The notes: generated by a model from the sequence alone, not told the origin. A stretch of 64,000 nt of DNA from an uncultured Clostridia bacterium (GCA_947625915.1 CANQPX010000007.1:1-64000), one strand, 5' to 3'; shown: positions 30,494-40,674, counted from the first letter of the stretch. Numbers and translations are program-made.

Positions 30494-30677
30494 AGACTTT
30501 TCTCCCGTCGGAATATTCCATATATGCTATACCTTTTTTAGCATCAAATCTGGCAATAGGAATACCATTTTTCCGGCGTTCGTTATTTTCGCGTTGTATA
30601 CGTTCGGAAAACCTTTTTAATGTGAGATTATCTATCGGATCTGAATTATTTAAAGATCTTGGATTTAAATTTGACAT
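30477..30677 (-). CDS. Small protein overlapping the zeta-like gene, probable antitoxin
   Basis: 66 aa, overlaps toxin start by 17 nt; upstream RBS aaggtgg and a TATAAT-like -10. Confidence 0.65.
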   Translation of the reverse strand: MSNLNPRSLNNSDPIDNLTLKRFSERIQRENNERRKNGIPIARFDAKKGIAYMEYSDGRKVYADKT

Positions 30678-30970
30678 ATATCCACCTTCTTAAACTTTAT
30701 ATTTATATTATATAACAACTATGCTCAAAAATCAATAGTTTTTAAAAATTTAAGATCGTTTTGGATCCATACTAATTCTTAATATACGAAAAATAGAAAA
30801 ATATGCCGAAAAGCCCGCGGTTTCAGCCTGCTTGTGGAAATCATTCATTAAATTACCTCACATAATGCATTTATGACCGTAAATAATACTAAGGCAAACC
30901 TCAAAACGCGGTTTACAGCTCGCAGAAATGCGAATAAAATATAAATTTGTTATGTAAGGAGATAATAACA

Positions 30971-31159
30971 ATGAAAGATGTAAATTCTCAGAAGGGTAAA
31001 GAAACTATGGAGCGCTTCAAGATGGAAGCTGCAAACGAAGTCGGCGTTAACCTCAAGAACGGTTATAACGGCGACCTTACTTCAAGAGAAGCAGGTTCTA
31101 TCGGCGGTCAGATGGTAAAGAAAATGATCTCTGCTTATAAGCAGGGTCTTAACGGCTAA
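30971..31159 (+). CDS. Small acid-soluble spore protein, alpha/beta type
   Basis: MERFKMEAANEVGVNL...GDLTSREAGSIGGQMVKKMI; RBS aaggag. Confidence 0.95.
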   Translation: MKDVNSQKGKETMERFKMEAANEVGVNLKNGYNGDLTSREAGSIGGQMVKKMISAYKQGLNG

Positions 31160-31194
31160 ACAGACTAAAATATTGTTTGCCGAAAAATATTAAA

Positions 31195-31234
31195 AATACC
31201 CCGCAGAGCTGTTATTTGCTGTGCGGGGTATTTA
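31195..31234. terminator. Terminator between convergent SASP and aminotransferase genes
   Basis: AAATACCCCGCAGAGC...GCTGTGCGGGGTATTT. Confidence 0.85.
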
Positions 31235-31241
31235 CATAAAC

Positions 31242-32381
31242 CTACTGTAATTTGGAGGAGATCTTTTTTATAGAGTAGATCAGCGCGTTTGTTTCGCTTT
31301 CGGTGCTGAAAACAGACGGGGAAAATCTTACCGTTCCGTCGGGAACTGTTCCCAGAGACGTATGCGCAAGCCCCGAACAGTGAAGTCCGCCGCGAAGCGC
31401 AAATCCCATATCGCTCAGTATTGCCGCAGCTTCGTTCGCCGTCAAGCCGTGAATATTGAAAGAAACTATCGGAAGGTAATTATTTACTTTCGCATCGCGG
31501 TATACCGTTACTCCGCGCATGGTTTTAAGCGCGCGGATAAGTTTTTCGCAAAGCCTGTTTTCGTGTTCATAGATATTTTCTATTCCCAGTTTGTTTATAA
31601 AACCGATACCTGCTCCCAATGCGATAGCACCCGCAGTATTGATAGTTCCCGCTTCGAGTTTGTCCGGGAGGATATCCGGCTGATCGGGTTCCATTGAAAG
31701 ACTTCCCGTTCCGCCTTCGGCAATTGGGGAAATGTCAAATTTTCCGTCTGTAACAAGAAGTCCCGTTCCGCTTGGACCGTAAAGCGACTTGTGACCTGCC
31801 GTACAAAGAATGTTTATCCCGTCCGAAAGCTTTATCGGTATAACTCCGCAGGCTTGCGCACCGTCGGCAATGAAACATATCCCTTTGTTTTTGCAAAGTT
31901 CCCCAATGGCGCGGTATGGAAGTATCTGCCCTGTAACATTGCTACCGAGCGTGCAGGCAATTATCTTTGTTTTCGGAGTAATGAGCTTACGGAAATTTTC
32001 CAGCGTATCGCTGTCATTTCCGCAGACTTTTGCAATGCTGTATGTGCATTTTCCCTGTTTAAAAAGCGCATGGACAGGGCGCAGCACCGAATTGTGCTCC
32101 AGTGAGGAAATTATTATGTGGCAGCCTTCCGAAGCGGTGCCTTTTATTGCCATATTCAGTGCATGGGTACAGTTCAGCGCAAATACGGTATTATCCGGTT
32201 CCGCACCGAAAAACTCCGCAGCGGCAGTTCTTGCCGAATATACTGCTTCGGCGGTCTTTATGGAAAGCATATGTCCGCTTCTTCCCGGATTGCCGCCGTA
32301 ATGCGTCAGCGCGGAAATAAAAGCTTTCTTTACAGCGGCGGGTTTGGGAAAAGAGGTAGCGGAATTGTCAAAATTTATCAT
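31242..32381 (-). CDS. Class V aminotransferase / cysteine desulfurase-like protein
   Basis: INFDNSATSFPKP; ILCTAGHKSLYGPSGTGLL PLP-lysine motif. Confidence 0.93.
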   Translation of the reverse strand: MINFDNSATSFPKPAAVKKAFISALTHYGGNPGRSGHMLSIKTAEAVYSARTAAAEFFGAEPDNTVFALNCTHALNMAIKGTASEGCHIIISSLEHNSVLRPVHALFKQGKCTYSIAKVCGNDSDTLENFRKLITPKTKIIACTLGSNVTGQILPYRAIGELCKNKGICFIADGAQACGVIPIKLSDGINILCTAGHKSLYGPSGTGLLVTDGKFDISPIAEGGTGSLSMEPDQPDILPDKLEAGTINTAGAIALGAGIGFINKLGIENIYEHENRLCEKLIRALKTMRGVTVYRDAKVNNYLPIVSFNIHGLTANEAAAILSDMGFALRGGLHCSGLAHTSLGTVPDGTVRFSPSVFSTESETNALIYSIKKISSKLQ

Positions 32382-32436
32382 GATCCGAAGCCTCCGATAA
32401 AAATATTATCCGGGAATAAATAGTGTATCCCTTTCA

Positions 32437-32658
32437 TTATTGGAAGTTTTCCATTATCGATCTGAATTTTATTCCTCTGTTTTCAAGAATTTCCACAGCA
32501 GTTTCTATATCGCCGAAAAAGAGCAGACTGTATCCGCAGCCGGAAGAAAGGTTTCTCGGTGTGCGGATAACATCCGCCCTGTACCCCATATTACGGAAGA
32601 TGCTCTGAGCTTTCATGGCGATAGTAACTGAACTGAAAGCTATAGTATATTTTTTCAT
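32437..32658 (-). CDS. DUF3343 (putative Se/S carrier-like) protein
   Basis: TIAFSSVTIAMKAQSIFRN...TPRNLSSGCGYSLLF; adjacent to the cysteine-desulfurase-like gene. Confidence 0.85.
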   Translation of the reverse strand: MKKYTIAFSSVTIAMKAQSIFRNMGYRADVIRTPRNLSSGCGYSLLFFGDIETAVEILENRGIKFRSIMENFQ

Positions 32659-32823
32659 CATTTCATGATAATGCCGTCTGCTGTGCGGCATATCTCCTTT
32701 CCATTCCGTTTAGGGGCGGAAGGAGAGTGCTGCGAAAATAAAATGCAGGAGAGAGCTGCGCTCCGCCCCTGCATTATAATATGCATATATGCCTTATGCT
32801 GTGATTGGCGTTAAGAAATTTGT

Positions 32824-34593
32824 TTATGCGTATTTCATAAGGATCTTTGCCGCACCGCGAAGTACGTCGGCCGCTTCTTCGAGATATTTCCTTACGGAAG
32901 TATTGCTTATATCCAAAGACATTTCCATAGCATGGTTCAAAGTATCGCGGCTCACATTTACCTGCGTCTGGTAAAGGTTGTCAAGCTGCCTTATTGCAGT
33001 TTCTTCCATAGTTTTGTAAGCGGCTTTCAGGTCTTTGAGAGTGCTGTTCCTTATGTCGTCGTAATTTTCCAGTGCAGTATCTATAATATCCGTCTGGCGT
33101 TTTTTGTGGAGGATATTTTTGAAAGACGACATAGTTCCGCTGGGGAAAGCGTCGCTGCTGCCTGCGGAAGCCGCGCCCATTACCGACTTTGAAACGAGCA
33201 TATTCAAATCATCGAAAGAATTTTCCACCGACATTTCATTATCTTCCGCAAGCGCGGATATGCCGAGTTTTTTGGAAAGTTCCGAGCCGAGCTGTGCAAT
33301 TATAGCGTTCAGCCGCTGCCAGTGTATGTCAAGGCATCTTCTGTAAGCTTCGCCGACTTTATCCACAAGGTAAGAGTAGAAATACTTATCGATATCTTCC
33401 GGAGAAGTTGTTTGACGGCTCTCGAGGATACTTTCTCTGAGTTTTGAGAAGAAACCGTACATCCACTGTTCGGCTTCCTGCTGCATTTCCGTTATACTAA
33501 GCAGTATCTTTGGTCTTTTGCCGTCGAGAACATTTGCCAGTGCGGAACATTCATGTTCGATGCTTTGGGATATGTCGTCAAGTTTCTGACGGTCAACAGC
33601 CATCATGTCGTAGATCATATGTATCCTTGCCGCGGTATCTTTTATCATCAGGTTGAGCATTGTAAGTACCCTTTGAGTGCGGATGATATCTTTCTGCATG
33701 ATGATCTCGCGCTTTAAAGACATTTCAAATTTCAGGAACTCATTTTCGTAAAATTCTTGGAAACCTTTTATATCCGGGCGGTTAAGACCGATCTTCCTGC
33801 GGTACTCGTCTATGCCGCTCACGCCGTAAACAAAAGCGTTCGGCATGATAGCTTCGCAGCGTTCGTTTATGCGGTTAAGGATCTTTTCTATATCTTCCTG
33901 AGAATTCATGGCGTCTATCATGTTGACCAGCACATACAATTTGCTGAAACTGAGAGGGCGGATATGACTTGCCAGAAAGAACTGTTCCGATTCCGAAAAA
34001 GGGGAAAGCGCACTTGCAACATATATCACCGCATCTGCATTTACAAGATAATCCTGTACCTGTTTATCGAGACAATCCAGATCGCTGAGACCGGGAGTAT
34101 CGACTATCCGTATCTCTTTAAGTATATCCGCATTGTCTCTTATATCTATGTGATCCAGCGTGTCGGGAAATGCCCGCATAAGTTTTTCAAGCTTTTCGCG
34201 GACAAGATCGTCCGCCGCAAGGCTTATCCTCTGACCGTTTTTGAGTACAGCTTCCGCTTTTGGAGTTTCGCTGTAACTGATGGAATTTATAGTAAATGTT
34301 TCCGGCGCAACGTTTACCGGTGCGATGGACTTACCGAGTATAGCGTTGATAATGGTGCTTTTTCCGCGCTTGAAGTCACCCAGAACGACGAGTGAGAAAG
34401 GTTCTGTGCGGCGTTTTGTTATAGCTGTATCCCAATCGCGGAGATGGTTCGTGAATTCATCGCCGAGTATTTTGCAAAGAGGCTTGTTTGTCAGAAGAGA
34501 TCTGAGTTTATTCTGAACGTTTTCGATATCCGGTTCTGCCGCAGAATAACTCATAGAAACTTCGTGTTCTGTATTTTCGGGCATATCAGACAC
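32824..34593 (-). CDS. Dynamin-family GTPase
   Basis: LGDFKRGKSTIINAILG, DTPGLSD. Confidence 0.9.
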   Translation of the reverse strand: MSDMPENTEHEVSMSYSAAEPDIENVQNKLRSLLTNKPLCKILGDEFTNHLRDWDTAITKRRTEPFSLVVLGDFKRGKSTIINAILGKSIAPVNVAPETFTINSISYSETPKAEAVLKNGQRISLAADDLVREKLEKLMRAFPDTLDHIDIRDNADILKEIRIVDTPGLSDLDCLDKQVQDYLVNADAVIYVASALSPFSESEQFFLASHIRPLSFSKLYVLVNMIDAMNSQEDIEKILNRINERCEAIMPNAFVYGVSGIDEYRRKIGLNRPDIKGFQEFYENEFLKFEMSLKREIIMQKDIIRTQRVLTMLNLMIKDTAARIHMIYDMMAVDRQKLDDISQSIEHECSALANVLDGKRPKILLSITEMQQEAEQWMYGFFSKLRESILESRQTTSPEDIDKYFYSYLVDKVGEAYRRCLDIHWQRLNAIIAQLGSELSKKLGISALAEDNEMSVENSFDDLNMLVSKSVMGAASAGSSDAFPSGTMSSFKNILHKKRQTDIIDTALENYDDIRNSTLKDLKAAYKTMEETAIRQLDNLYQTQVNVSRDTLNHAMEMSLDISNTSVRKYLEEAADVLRGAAKILMKYA

Positions 34594-35575
34594 CTCCTTT
34601 TACAGCGTCAAGAATTATTTCGCATCTTACTTCAAGAGCCTGTTTGTTGATCGTATGGATATCATTTTTATCAAGGTCTGCCCGCCAGTTATAAAGCAGG
34701 TCGCAGCTGAGGAATTCCAGTCCTGCGAGTATCCTTCTTTCGATAGGGGAACAGCTTTCAGGGATATTGATACTTCTTGCGGGGGTCTTGTGGAGTATCT
34801 CATATTGATCCAGAAGTTCGTTAAGGTCGAGAGCCTTTTCGCTGCCGTAGAAGCTGAATATCCCTTTATTGTAAAGTCCCGCCATTATCATCGGATAAGC
34901 CTGCGGGTCGTTAAGGCAGATCATGCCCGCGCGGTCGCCGGTGATATCCATAAGTTTTATCCATTCCGAAATAGTTCCCGCTATCTGCTTTGCGGAACTG
35001 CCTTTTTCAAAGTTTCCCGGGTCTTCCGCTTCTTCGTAAAGGTCTATGCCGAAGTATGGCGCAGCCATGGTAAAAATGCAGTGGTTATTCTGTATGTGAC
35101 CGCATTCGCAGCCGATGAGGAAACGCAGTTCGTCCTTTGTGCATTTTTCCGAAAGTCCCGTTGTTACAACGATACAAGGTTCAACGTCCTCCGAAGTAAT
35201 GGAATATATCTCGCATTTATCGGGAGCGTTCCGCACATATACCGTAGGAACGCTTATCTGCAGCCTTTCTGCGCAGACCTGAACTATGCCGTAAATTTCA
35301 GGAAATTTAAGTGAACCCGCAACGTCCGTAGACTGGAAAAGTCTTTTGACTTTATTTGGTATATCTTTGCTTATAATGTTTTTGTAGACTTTTGACCATG
35401 CGGAAAAAGCCGTTATCTTCTGTTTTACCGAAAAGTCCGCGTCAAAAGCGTAGTCCACCATTCCGCCGACTATATGGCTTTTGAAGGAGCGCGTACGGGC
35501 GTTAAGGTAAGCCGCAAAACTTGTTTCTATATCGAGAAGCGGATTATATTCCGCATTTTCCGATGCATCAAACAT
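34586..35575 (-). CDS. M48-peptidase-like protein with altered zinc motif (CECGH)
   Basis: ELRFLIGCECGHIQNNHCIFTMA resembles M48 'HELGHIxxxH' with the first His replaced by Cys. Confidence 0.7.
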   Translation of the reverse strand: MFDASENAEYNPLLDIETSFAAYLNARTRSFKSHIVGGMVDYAFDADFSVKQKITAFSAWSKVYKNIISKDIPNKVKRLFQSTDVAGSLKFPEIYGIVQVCAERLQISVPTVYVRNAPDKCEIYSITSEDVEPCIVVTTGLSEKCTKDELRFLIGCECGHIQNNHCIFTMAAPYFGIDLYEEAEDPGNFEKGSSAKQIAGTISEWIKLMDITGDRAGMICLNDPQAYPMIMAGLYNKGIFSFYGSEKALDLNELLDQYEILHKTPARSINIPESCSPIERRILAGLEFLSCDLLYNWRADLDKNDIHTINKQALEVRCEIILDAVKGGV

Positions 35576-35614
35576 TATGAAAAACCTCCTTAGAAAGTAG
35601 AAAATAATATCGTA

Positions 35615-37657
35615 TCATTCCATAGCTTCCGTAAGGATCTTATGGAGATTATAAGTTTCCGCAAGAAGTCCGCCTGTATATTCCGCGATCGACTGGAGTT
35701 TTTCCTTTTCGCTGTCTGACATGGATTTTCTTTCGGCTTTGAGTTGGTTAAGGCTGTCAAGGGTCTTTTGTGTATCGAGGAGGATAACTTCAGTTTCGTC
35801 CTCGATCTTGGTTTTAAGTCCTTGGAAGGAAGAGAATACCTGCTGACGGACCGTTTCGGTGAAGTCGCTGGATATCTTCATTTCGTGGAACTGTTTTTTA
35901 ACATTTTGCTTGAAGCCTGCTTTGTATTTGTCTATCCTTTCCTGAACGAGAAGTTTGTCAACGGAGAATTTGCCCGTGAAAGTTCCCGCAAGTCCCGCTA
36001 TCGCCATAAGGCAAAGTCCCGCGGGGGAGAGGAAAGCTCCGCCCACGATGGTAGTTACCAGCAGGAAAGAAGTTGCGAGCCAAGTGGTAAGTCCCGTAAG
36101 ACCTCCGAGGAGCGCGCCTTTTATGCCCGCTTCACGGAAACCGATGAACAGACCGCCCGTGCCGACGCTTCCTATAGCTACGCCGATTATCTGATCCAGA
36201 ACGCCGCCGTTGCGGGAATGTTTCTGCGTTACCGAGAACATTTTCTGTATCCTGCTTACCGAAGCGAAGAATTCGTCCTCAAAGGATTGGAGCCTTATCG
36301 CTTCATCGCTGAGAGCAACGTTTATCTCATTTTGTATCTGTTCGCAGATGAGTTGGGCTTTATTTTCGATATTGTCTTTTATCCTGTCTGTAAGTCTTGA
36401 ATAAACGATCTTCAGCTTATCTTTTTTGAGGTCGTCCGCGCCCATTGGATAGTCGTCAATAACTTTCATGGCAGTTTCTTCGATCTGCACCCAATAGCTG
36501 TCAAGGATAGGCTGCAAGCCTTCAAAAACTTTATTTGCCGCATCGTTTATGCGAACGAACTCGGCGCGTTTTTTGGTGCGGATATCGTCTATTTCCTCGA
36601 TAGCGGCGGTATATTTATCCATAAACTCATCAGTTTCCATCATAAGGGAATTTTCCCTGATAATTATAGAATTAATGAGTTCCGAGCCTGAACTTATGAT
36701 CTTGTTTGCAAGTATTTGCAAGGTAATTGCGCCGCGCTCCTGAGTGAGCATAGTTTCAAGAACTCTTTCAAAGGTAGGGAAGTTGCTTTCCGCGAGCATT
36801 GCGGCGTCGCCGCTTTCCTTAGCCATAAGAGCTTTTTTGGCATAAACGCCTATTACCTTGGGTTTGCCGATCTTGCGCTTGTAGACAGCAAATTCTTTGG
36901 AATCCTCGCCCATGACCATTTTAGCTTTTTCCATAACGTAGCTGCCGATACGTTTTTCGACAGTTTCGACGATCCTGTCCTCATCTTCTTTTGAGAAAGT
37001 GCCAAAGCAGTTCACCGCGAAGATGATACGTCCCATATCGCTTGTGAGCATACGTTTTTCGAGGAATTCCTTTTCAAATTGGGAGAAAGGCGAATTTGCG
37101 CTGATAACGAACACTGCCGCGTCGATCTCGGGGAGAATGGAGAGAGTAACGTTAGTCATTTGTTCATCATCGTTAAGACCCGGGGTATCGATTATATCCA
37201 CATTATTTTTGCAGAAGTCTGTATCGTAATAAACGGTAGCCTGCTTTACGGTCTCGGCAGTTTTTTCCGACTCATAGGAAAGTTTTGTAACATAATTTTC
37301 GAGCTGATCAATGCCGACGCGTTCTGTTTCGCCTGATTTGTATTCTACGACAACGTAAGGATCTTCGCTGTATGTAACTCTGTTAAGAGTAGCGGTAGCG
37401 GGGAGAACGTCGGCAGGAAGGACTTCCTGACCGAGGAGAGCGTTAATGAGTGTACTTTTACCGCGCTTGAACTCGCCGACGATAGCGACTTCAAAGTGTT
37501 CACTTGCGGCTTTGTCGATAGTTTCGCCGATAGATCTTGCGGTATGGTCGAGACCTATCTCTTCGCAGTATTCTTTAAGCTGGCTGAGGTTTTCGGTCAA
37601 TTCGGAAACGGTATCCTTATAAGCGGAATAGCTTCCGAAGTTCAGAGTCTGTTCCAT
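35615..37657 (-). CDS. Dynamin-family GTPase with C-terminal glycine-rich membrane segments
   Basis: VGEFKRGKSTLINALLG, DTPGLNDDEQ; hydrophobic LIGGLTGLTTWLATSFLLVTTIVGGAFLSPAG. Confidence 0.92.
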   Translation of the reverse strand: MEQTLNFGSYSAYKDTVSELTENLSQLKEYCEEIGLDHTARSIGETIDKAASEHFEVAIVGEFKRGKSTLINALLGQEVLPADVLPATATLNRVTYSEDPYVVVEYKSGETERVGIDQLENYVTKLSYESEKTAETVKQATVYYDTDFCKNNVDIIDTPGLNDDEQMTNVTLSILPEIDAAVFVISANSPFSQFEKEFLEKRMLTSDMGRIIFAVNCFGTFSKEDEDRIVETVEKRIGSYVMEKAKMVMGEDSKEFAVYKRKIGKPKVIGVYAKKALMAKESGDAAMLAESNFPTFERVLETMLTQERGAITLQILANKIISSGSELINSIIIRENSLMMETDEFMDKYTAAIEEIDDIRTKKRAEFVRINDAANKVFEGLQPILDSYWVQIEETAMKVIDDYPMGADDLKKDKLKIVYSRLTDRIKDNIENKAQLICEQIQNEINVALSDEAIRLQSFEDEFFASVSRIQKMFSVTQKHSRNGGVLDQIIGVAIGSVGTGGLFIGFREAGIKGALLGGLTGLTTWLATSFLLVTTIVGGAFLSPAGLCLMAIAGLAGTFTGKFSVDKLLVQERIDKYKAGFKQNVKKQFHEMKISSDFTETVRQQVFSSFQGLKTKIEDETEVILLDTQKTLDSLNQLKAERKSMSDSEKEKLQSIAEYTGGLLAETYNLHKILTEAME

Positions 37658-37729
37658 AAAATTCCTCCCATATAAAAAAATTATGAAAACCGACAAGGCG
37701 GTTGGCGATATACGTTCATATGTAAAACA

Positions 37730-37759
37730 ATTATAACATATTTTTATTTAAAAAGTCAA
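37730..37759 (-). promoter_or_regulatory. SigmaA-type promoter for the dynamin cluster
   Basis: TTGACT-18-TATAAT on the minus strand. Confidence 0.6.
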
Positions 37760-37859
37760 CAATTTTATCAAAATTTATCATCAATGTTCAAAATTAATTG
37801 TTAAAAAAGTATACCCGCTCTCTTTTCACGGAAAGCGGGGAAGTGCTTATTCAATAATT

Positions 37860-38624
37860 TTACTTGTTCAGAAGCGATGCCATGTCGTAAAGCCCTGCGG
37901 AACATTCGGAAAGATATACCGCCGCATTTACCGAACCTACCGCGAAAACTTCCTTTGAAGCCGCCGAGTGGGAAAGCGTGATAACTTCATCACGTCCCGC
38001 AAAAATGATCTCATGCTCGCCGACTATCGTTCCTCCTCGGACGGAGTGGAGACCGATCTCGTTCCTGTCGCGCTTTTTGCGTTGGGAATGTCTGTCGTAA
38101 ACATAATTGTACTTGTTGTCAAGAGTCTCGTTTATGGCGTTTGCAAGCATTATCGCCGTTCCGCTGGGAGCGTCTATCTTCTGGTTGTGATGCTTTTCAA
38201 CTATCTCAATGTCAAATTGTCCGCCCAGAACTTCCGCCGCGCTTTTTGCAAGCTTGCAAAGCAGATTTATTCCCAGCGACATATTGAACGTGAAGAACAC
38301 CGGAATTTCCTCCGCAGCCTTTTTTATGGCGGCGATCTGTTCCTCGTTGTAACCCGTTGTGGCGATCACCACCGCCGTTCCCGTGGAAAGACAGTATTCA
38401 AGCAGGCTGTTAAGGCAGGACGGGTGGGAATAGTCTATTATAACGTCCGGCTTCTGTGGAAGTTCCTGCGGCTTTGAATAAACTGTGAAGGTTTCCGCAG
38501 GCGCGGTGTTGATGTCGATGCCGGAAATGATTTTGCAGTCATCGCGGTCTTTTATCACCGATGCTATGACCTTTCCCATTTTTCCGTTTGCTCCGCAGAC
38601 AGTTACATTTACCATTTTCATCAT
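37860..38624 (-). CDS. dapB: 4-hydroxy-tetrahydrodipicolinate reductase
   Basis: VTVCGANGKMGKVIA, EKHHNQKIDAPSGTA. Confidence 0.96.
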   Translation of the reverse strand: MMKMVNVTVCGANGKMGKVIASVIKDRDDCKIISGIDINTAPAETFTVYSKPQELPQKPDVIIDYSHPSCLNSLLEYCLSTGTAVVIATTGYNEEQIAAIKKAAEEIPVFFTFNMSLGINLLCKLAKSAAEVLGGQFDIEIVEKHHNQKIDAPSGTAIMLANAINETLDNKYNYVYDRHSQRKKRDRNEIGLHSVRGGTIVGEHEIIFAGRDEVITLSHSAASKEVFAVGSVNAAVYLSECSAGLYDMASLLNK

Positions 38625-38636
38625 TCCAATCTAAAA

Positions 38637-39527
38637 TTACTTTATCAGACCGTATTCTTTCATAGTTGCGGCAAGTTTTTCTATCTTGCTCTGTTCCATT
38701 TTCAAAAGCGGCAAGCGACATTCTCCCGCTTTCCAACCCAAAATGTTCATAGCTTCTTTCACGGGTATAGGGTTAACGTCCATAAACAGATCGTTTGCCA
38801 GTTTCAGATATTTTATCTGGAGTTTTGCAGCTTCGGCAAAATTGTTTTCAAGGCAATATTTTGTTATCATGTGAGTTTCTTTGGGCAGAACGTTTGAAAG
38901 TACGCTGATAACGCCTTTTCCGCCGAGAGACATTATTGGAACGATCTGATCGTCATTTCCGCTGTAAACGTCCATGTACTCACCGCATTCTTCGATGATC
39001 TTTGCAATTGCGGAAATATTTCCGCTTGCTTCTTTTGTTGCGGCAATATTTTCATGCTTGCAAAGTTCCTTGTATGTATCAAGGGAAATATTCACGCCTG
39101 TTCTTGAAGGAACGTTGTAAAGTATCGCGGGAATGTGTATGCTGTCGGCAATTGCTGTGAAATGCGCCGCAAGTCCCCGCTGGGAAGTCTTGTTATAATA
39201 CGGAGTAACGAGCAGAACAGCGTCCGCGCCGAGTTTTTCGGCTTCTTTGGAAAGATCGACGGCATATCTTGTGTCGTTGCTTCCCGTTCCTGCAATAACG
39301 GGAACGCGTTTATTAACTCTTTCAACACAATAGCGGATACATTCAACGTGTTCTTCGTCTGTCATTGTGGAAGATTCTCCCGTTGTACCGCAAACTATTA
39401 TCGCGTCGGTCTGATTTTCGATCTGATCGTCAATGATCCTGCCGAATTCTTCGTAATTTATTGAACCGTCGGCGTTCATAGGAGTTATTATCGCAACTCC
39501 CGCGCCGGTAAAAATTGTTTTTTTCAT
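38637..39527 (-). CDS. dapA: 4-hydroxy-tetrahydrodipicolinate synthase
   Basis: GAGVAIITPM, CGTTGESSTM, YNVPSRTGVN. Confidence 0.96.
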   Translation of the reverse strand: MKKTIFTGAGVAIITPMNADGSINYEEFGRIIDDQIENQTDAIIVCGTTGESSTMTDEEHVECIRYCVERVNKRVPVIAGTGSNDTRYAVDLSKEAEKLGADAVLLVTPYYNKTSQRGLAAHFTAIADSIHIPAILYNVPSRTGVNISLDTYKELCKHENIAATKEASGNISAIAKIIEECGEYMDVYSGNDDQIVPIMSLGGKGVISVLSNVLPKETHMITKYCLENNFAEAAKLQIKYLKLANDLFMDVNPIPVKEAMNILGWKAGECRLPLLKMEQSKIEKLAATMKEYGLIK

Positions 39528-39573
39528 AGCTTTCATCCTTTCATAAATTCTAAATATTTCTAATTGCAAATGC

Positions 39574-39602
39574 TTGACATTGTAAACCAAAAGACGTATA
39601 AT
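39574..39602 (+). promoter_or_regulatory. SigmaA-type promoter of the RelB/DinJ-YafQ-like module
   Basis: TTGACA-17-TATAAT, RBS aaaggag before ATG 39634. Confidence 0.75.
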
Positions 39603-39633
39603 AAAAACAGAAAATAATAAAGGAGATGTCTGT

Positions 39634-39909
39634 ATGGCAACTGTTCCTACTCAGATCCGGATAGATTTGGAAACCAAACAGAAAGCGTCCGAACTTTTCA
39701 GCACTCTCGGACTTGATATGTCCGGTGCGGTAAATTTGTTCCTTCATCAGTGTATTCTTCATAACGGGCTGCCTTTCGCGGTGGAGATACCTTCTTACAG
39801 CGAAAAGACTCTTTCGGCAATGGAAGAAGCCCGCCGTATATCCTCTGACCCTGACGTTAAAGGGTATACTACAATGGATGAACTTAAAGCTGCACTGCTT
39901 GAAGATTGA
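39634..39909 (+). CDS. RelB/DinJ family antitoxin
   Basis: VPTQIRIDLETKQKASELFSTLGLDMSGAVNLFLHQCI. Confidence 0.95.
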   Translation: MATVPTQIRIDLETKQKASELFSTLGLDMSGAVNLFLHQCILHNGLPFAVEIPSYSEKTLSAMEEARRISSDPDVKGYTTMDELKAALLED

Positions 39910-40187
39910 TGTATACCGTTAAATTCACATCGGCTTATAAAAAAAGTTACAAGCTGATGATGAAACGCGGACTTGATATTTCTCTTCTTGATAATGTTGT
40001 GGATATGCTTCGTCAGGGAAAGCAGCTTGAAGAAAAATACAAGGATCATGCGCTTCACGGAAAGCAAAGAGGTTTCAGGGAGTGTCATATTGCGCCGGAT
40101 TGGCTGCTTGTGTATATGCTTGAAAACAAGATCTTGACGCTTACCCTTATCGACACCGGGACACATTCCGATATTTTTAATATGTGA
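39906..40187 (+). CDS. YafQ/RelE family mRNA-interferase toxin
   Basis: FTSAYKKSYKLMMKRG...DHALHGKQRGFRECHIAPDWLLVY. Confidence 0.95.
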   Translation: MMYTVKFTSAYKKSYKLMMKRGLDISLLDNVVDMLRQGKQLEEKYKDHALHGKQRGFRECHIAPDWLLVYMLENKILTLTLIDTGTHSDIFNM

Positions 40188-40191
40188 CTGT

Positions 40192-40222
40192 AAGTCTCTG
40201 TTATTCGGAGACTTTTCTTTTT
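40192..40222 (+). terminator. Terminator downstream of the YafQ-like toxin
   Basis: AAGTCTC..GGAGACTT followed by TTCTTTTT. Confidence 0.7.
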
Positions 40223-40674
40223 CAGAAACTTATATTAAACGTTATCCATTCTTCATCGCGCTGTCCGCCGAGTTTGTCATAAAAAGTAAGGGACGGCTCG
40301 TTCCATTTAAGGCATTTCCATTCTATTTTTCCGCATTGAGAATTTTTCGCGGTCTTTTTAAGTTCCGCAAAAAATTGTGTGCCGATGCCTTGTCCGCGCT
40401 CTTCGGGAATTATGTAGAGATCTTCAAGATACAAAACTTTCTTCCCCGAAAAGGTGGAAATTTTATAGAAATAATAGGAAGCGATACCGATAATTACACC
40501 GTCTTTTTCAGCGCAAAGAACGTTCAGCGAATGTTCCTCAAAAATAAGTTTGCCGAACATTTCAGCCGTGATACTGCAAAACTCCGAAAGATGTTCATAT
40601 TCCGCAAGTTCTTTTGTAAGCTCAACAATGCGGGGAACGTCCTTTTCTTCAGCCTGACGAATTGTAATGCTCAT
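40222..40674 (-). CDS. GNAT family N-acetyltransferase
   Basis: LYIIPEERGQGIGTQFFAEL acetyl-CoA motif; overlaps asd stop. Confidence 0.92.
   Translation of the reverse strand: MSITIRQAEEKDVPRIVELTKELAEYEHLSEFCSITAEMFGKLIFEEHSLNVLCAEKDGVIIGIASYYFYKISTFSGKKVLYLEDLYIIPEERGQGIGTQFFAELKKTAKNSQCGKIEWKCLKWNEPSLTFYDKLGGQRDEEWITFNISF

Noticed and set aside
30694-30720. dif-like AT-rich palindrome near the strand switch (actttatatttatattatataacaact)
   Set aside because: Does not keep the XerC/XerD arm sequences; more simply the -10 region of the zeta-like TA operon.
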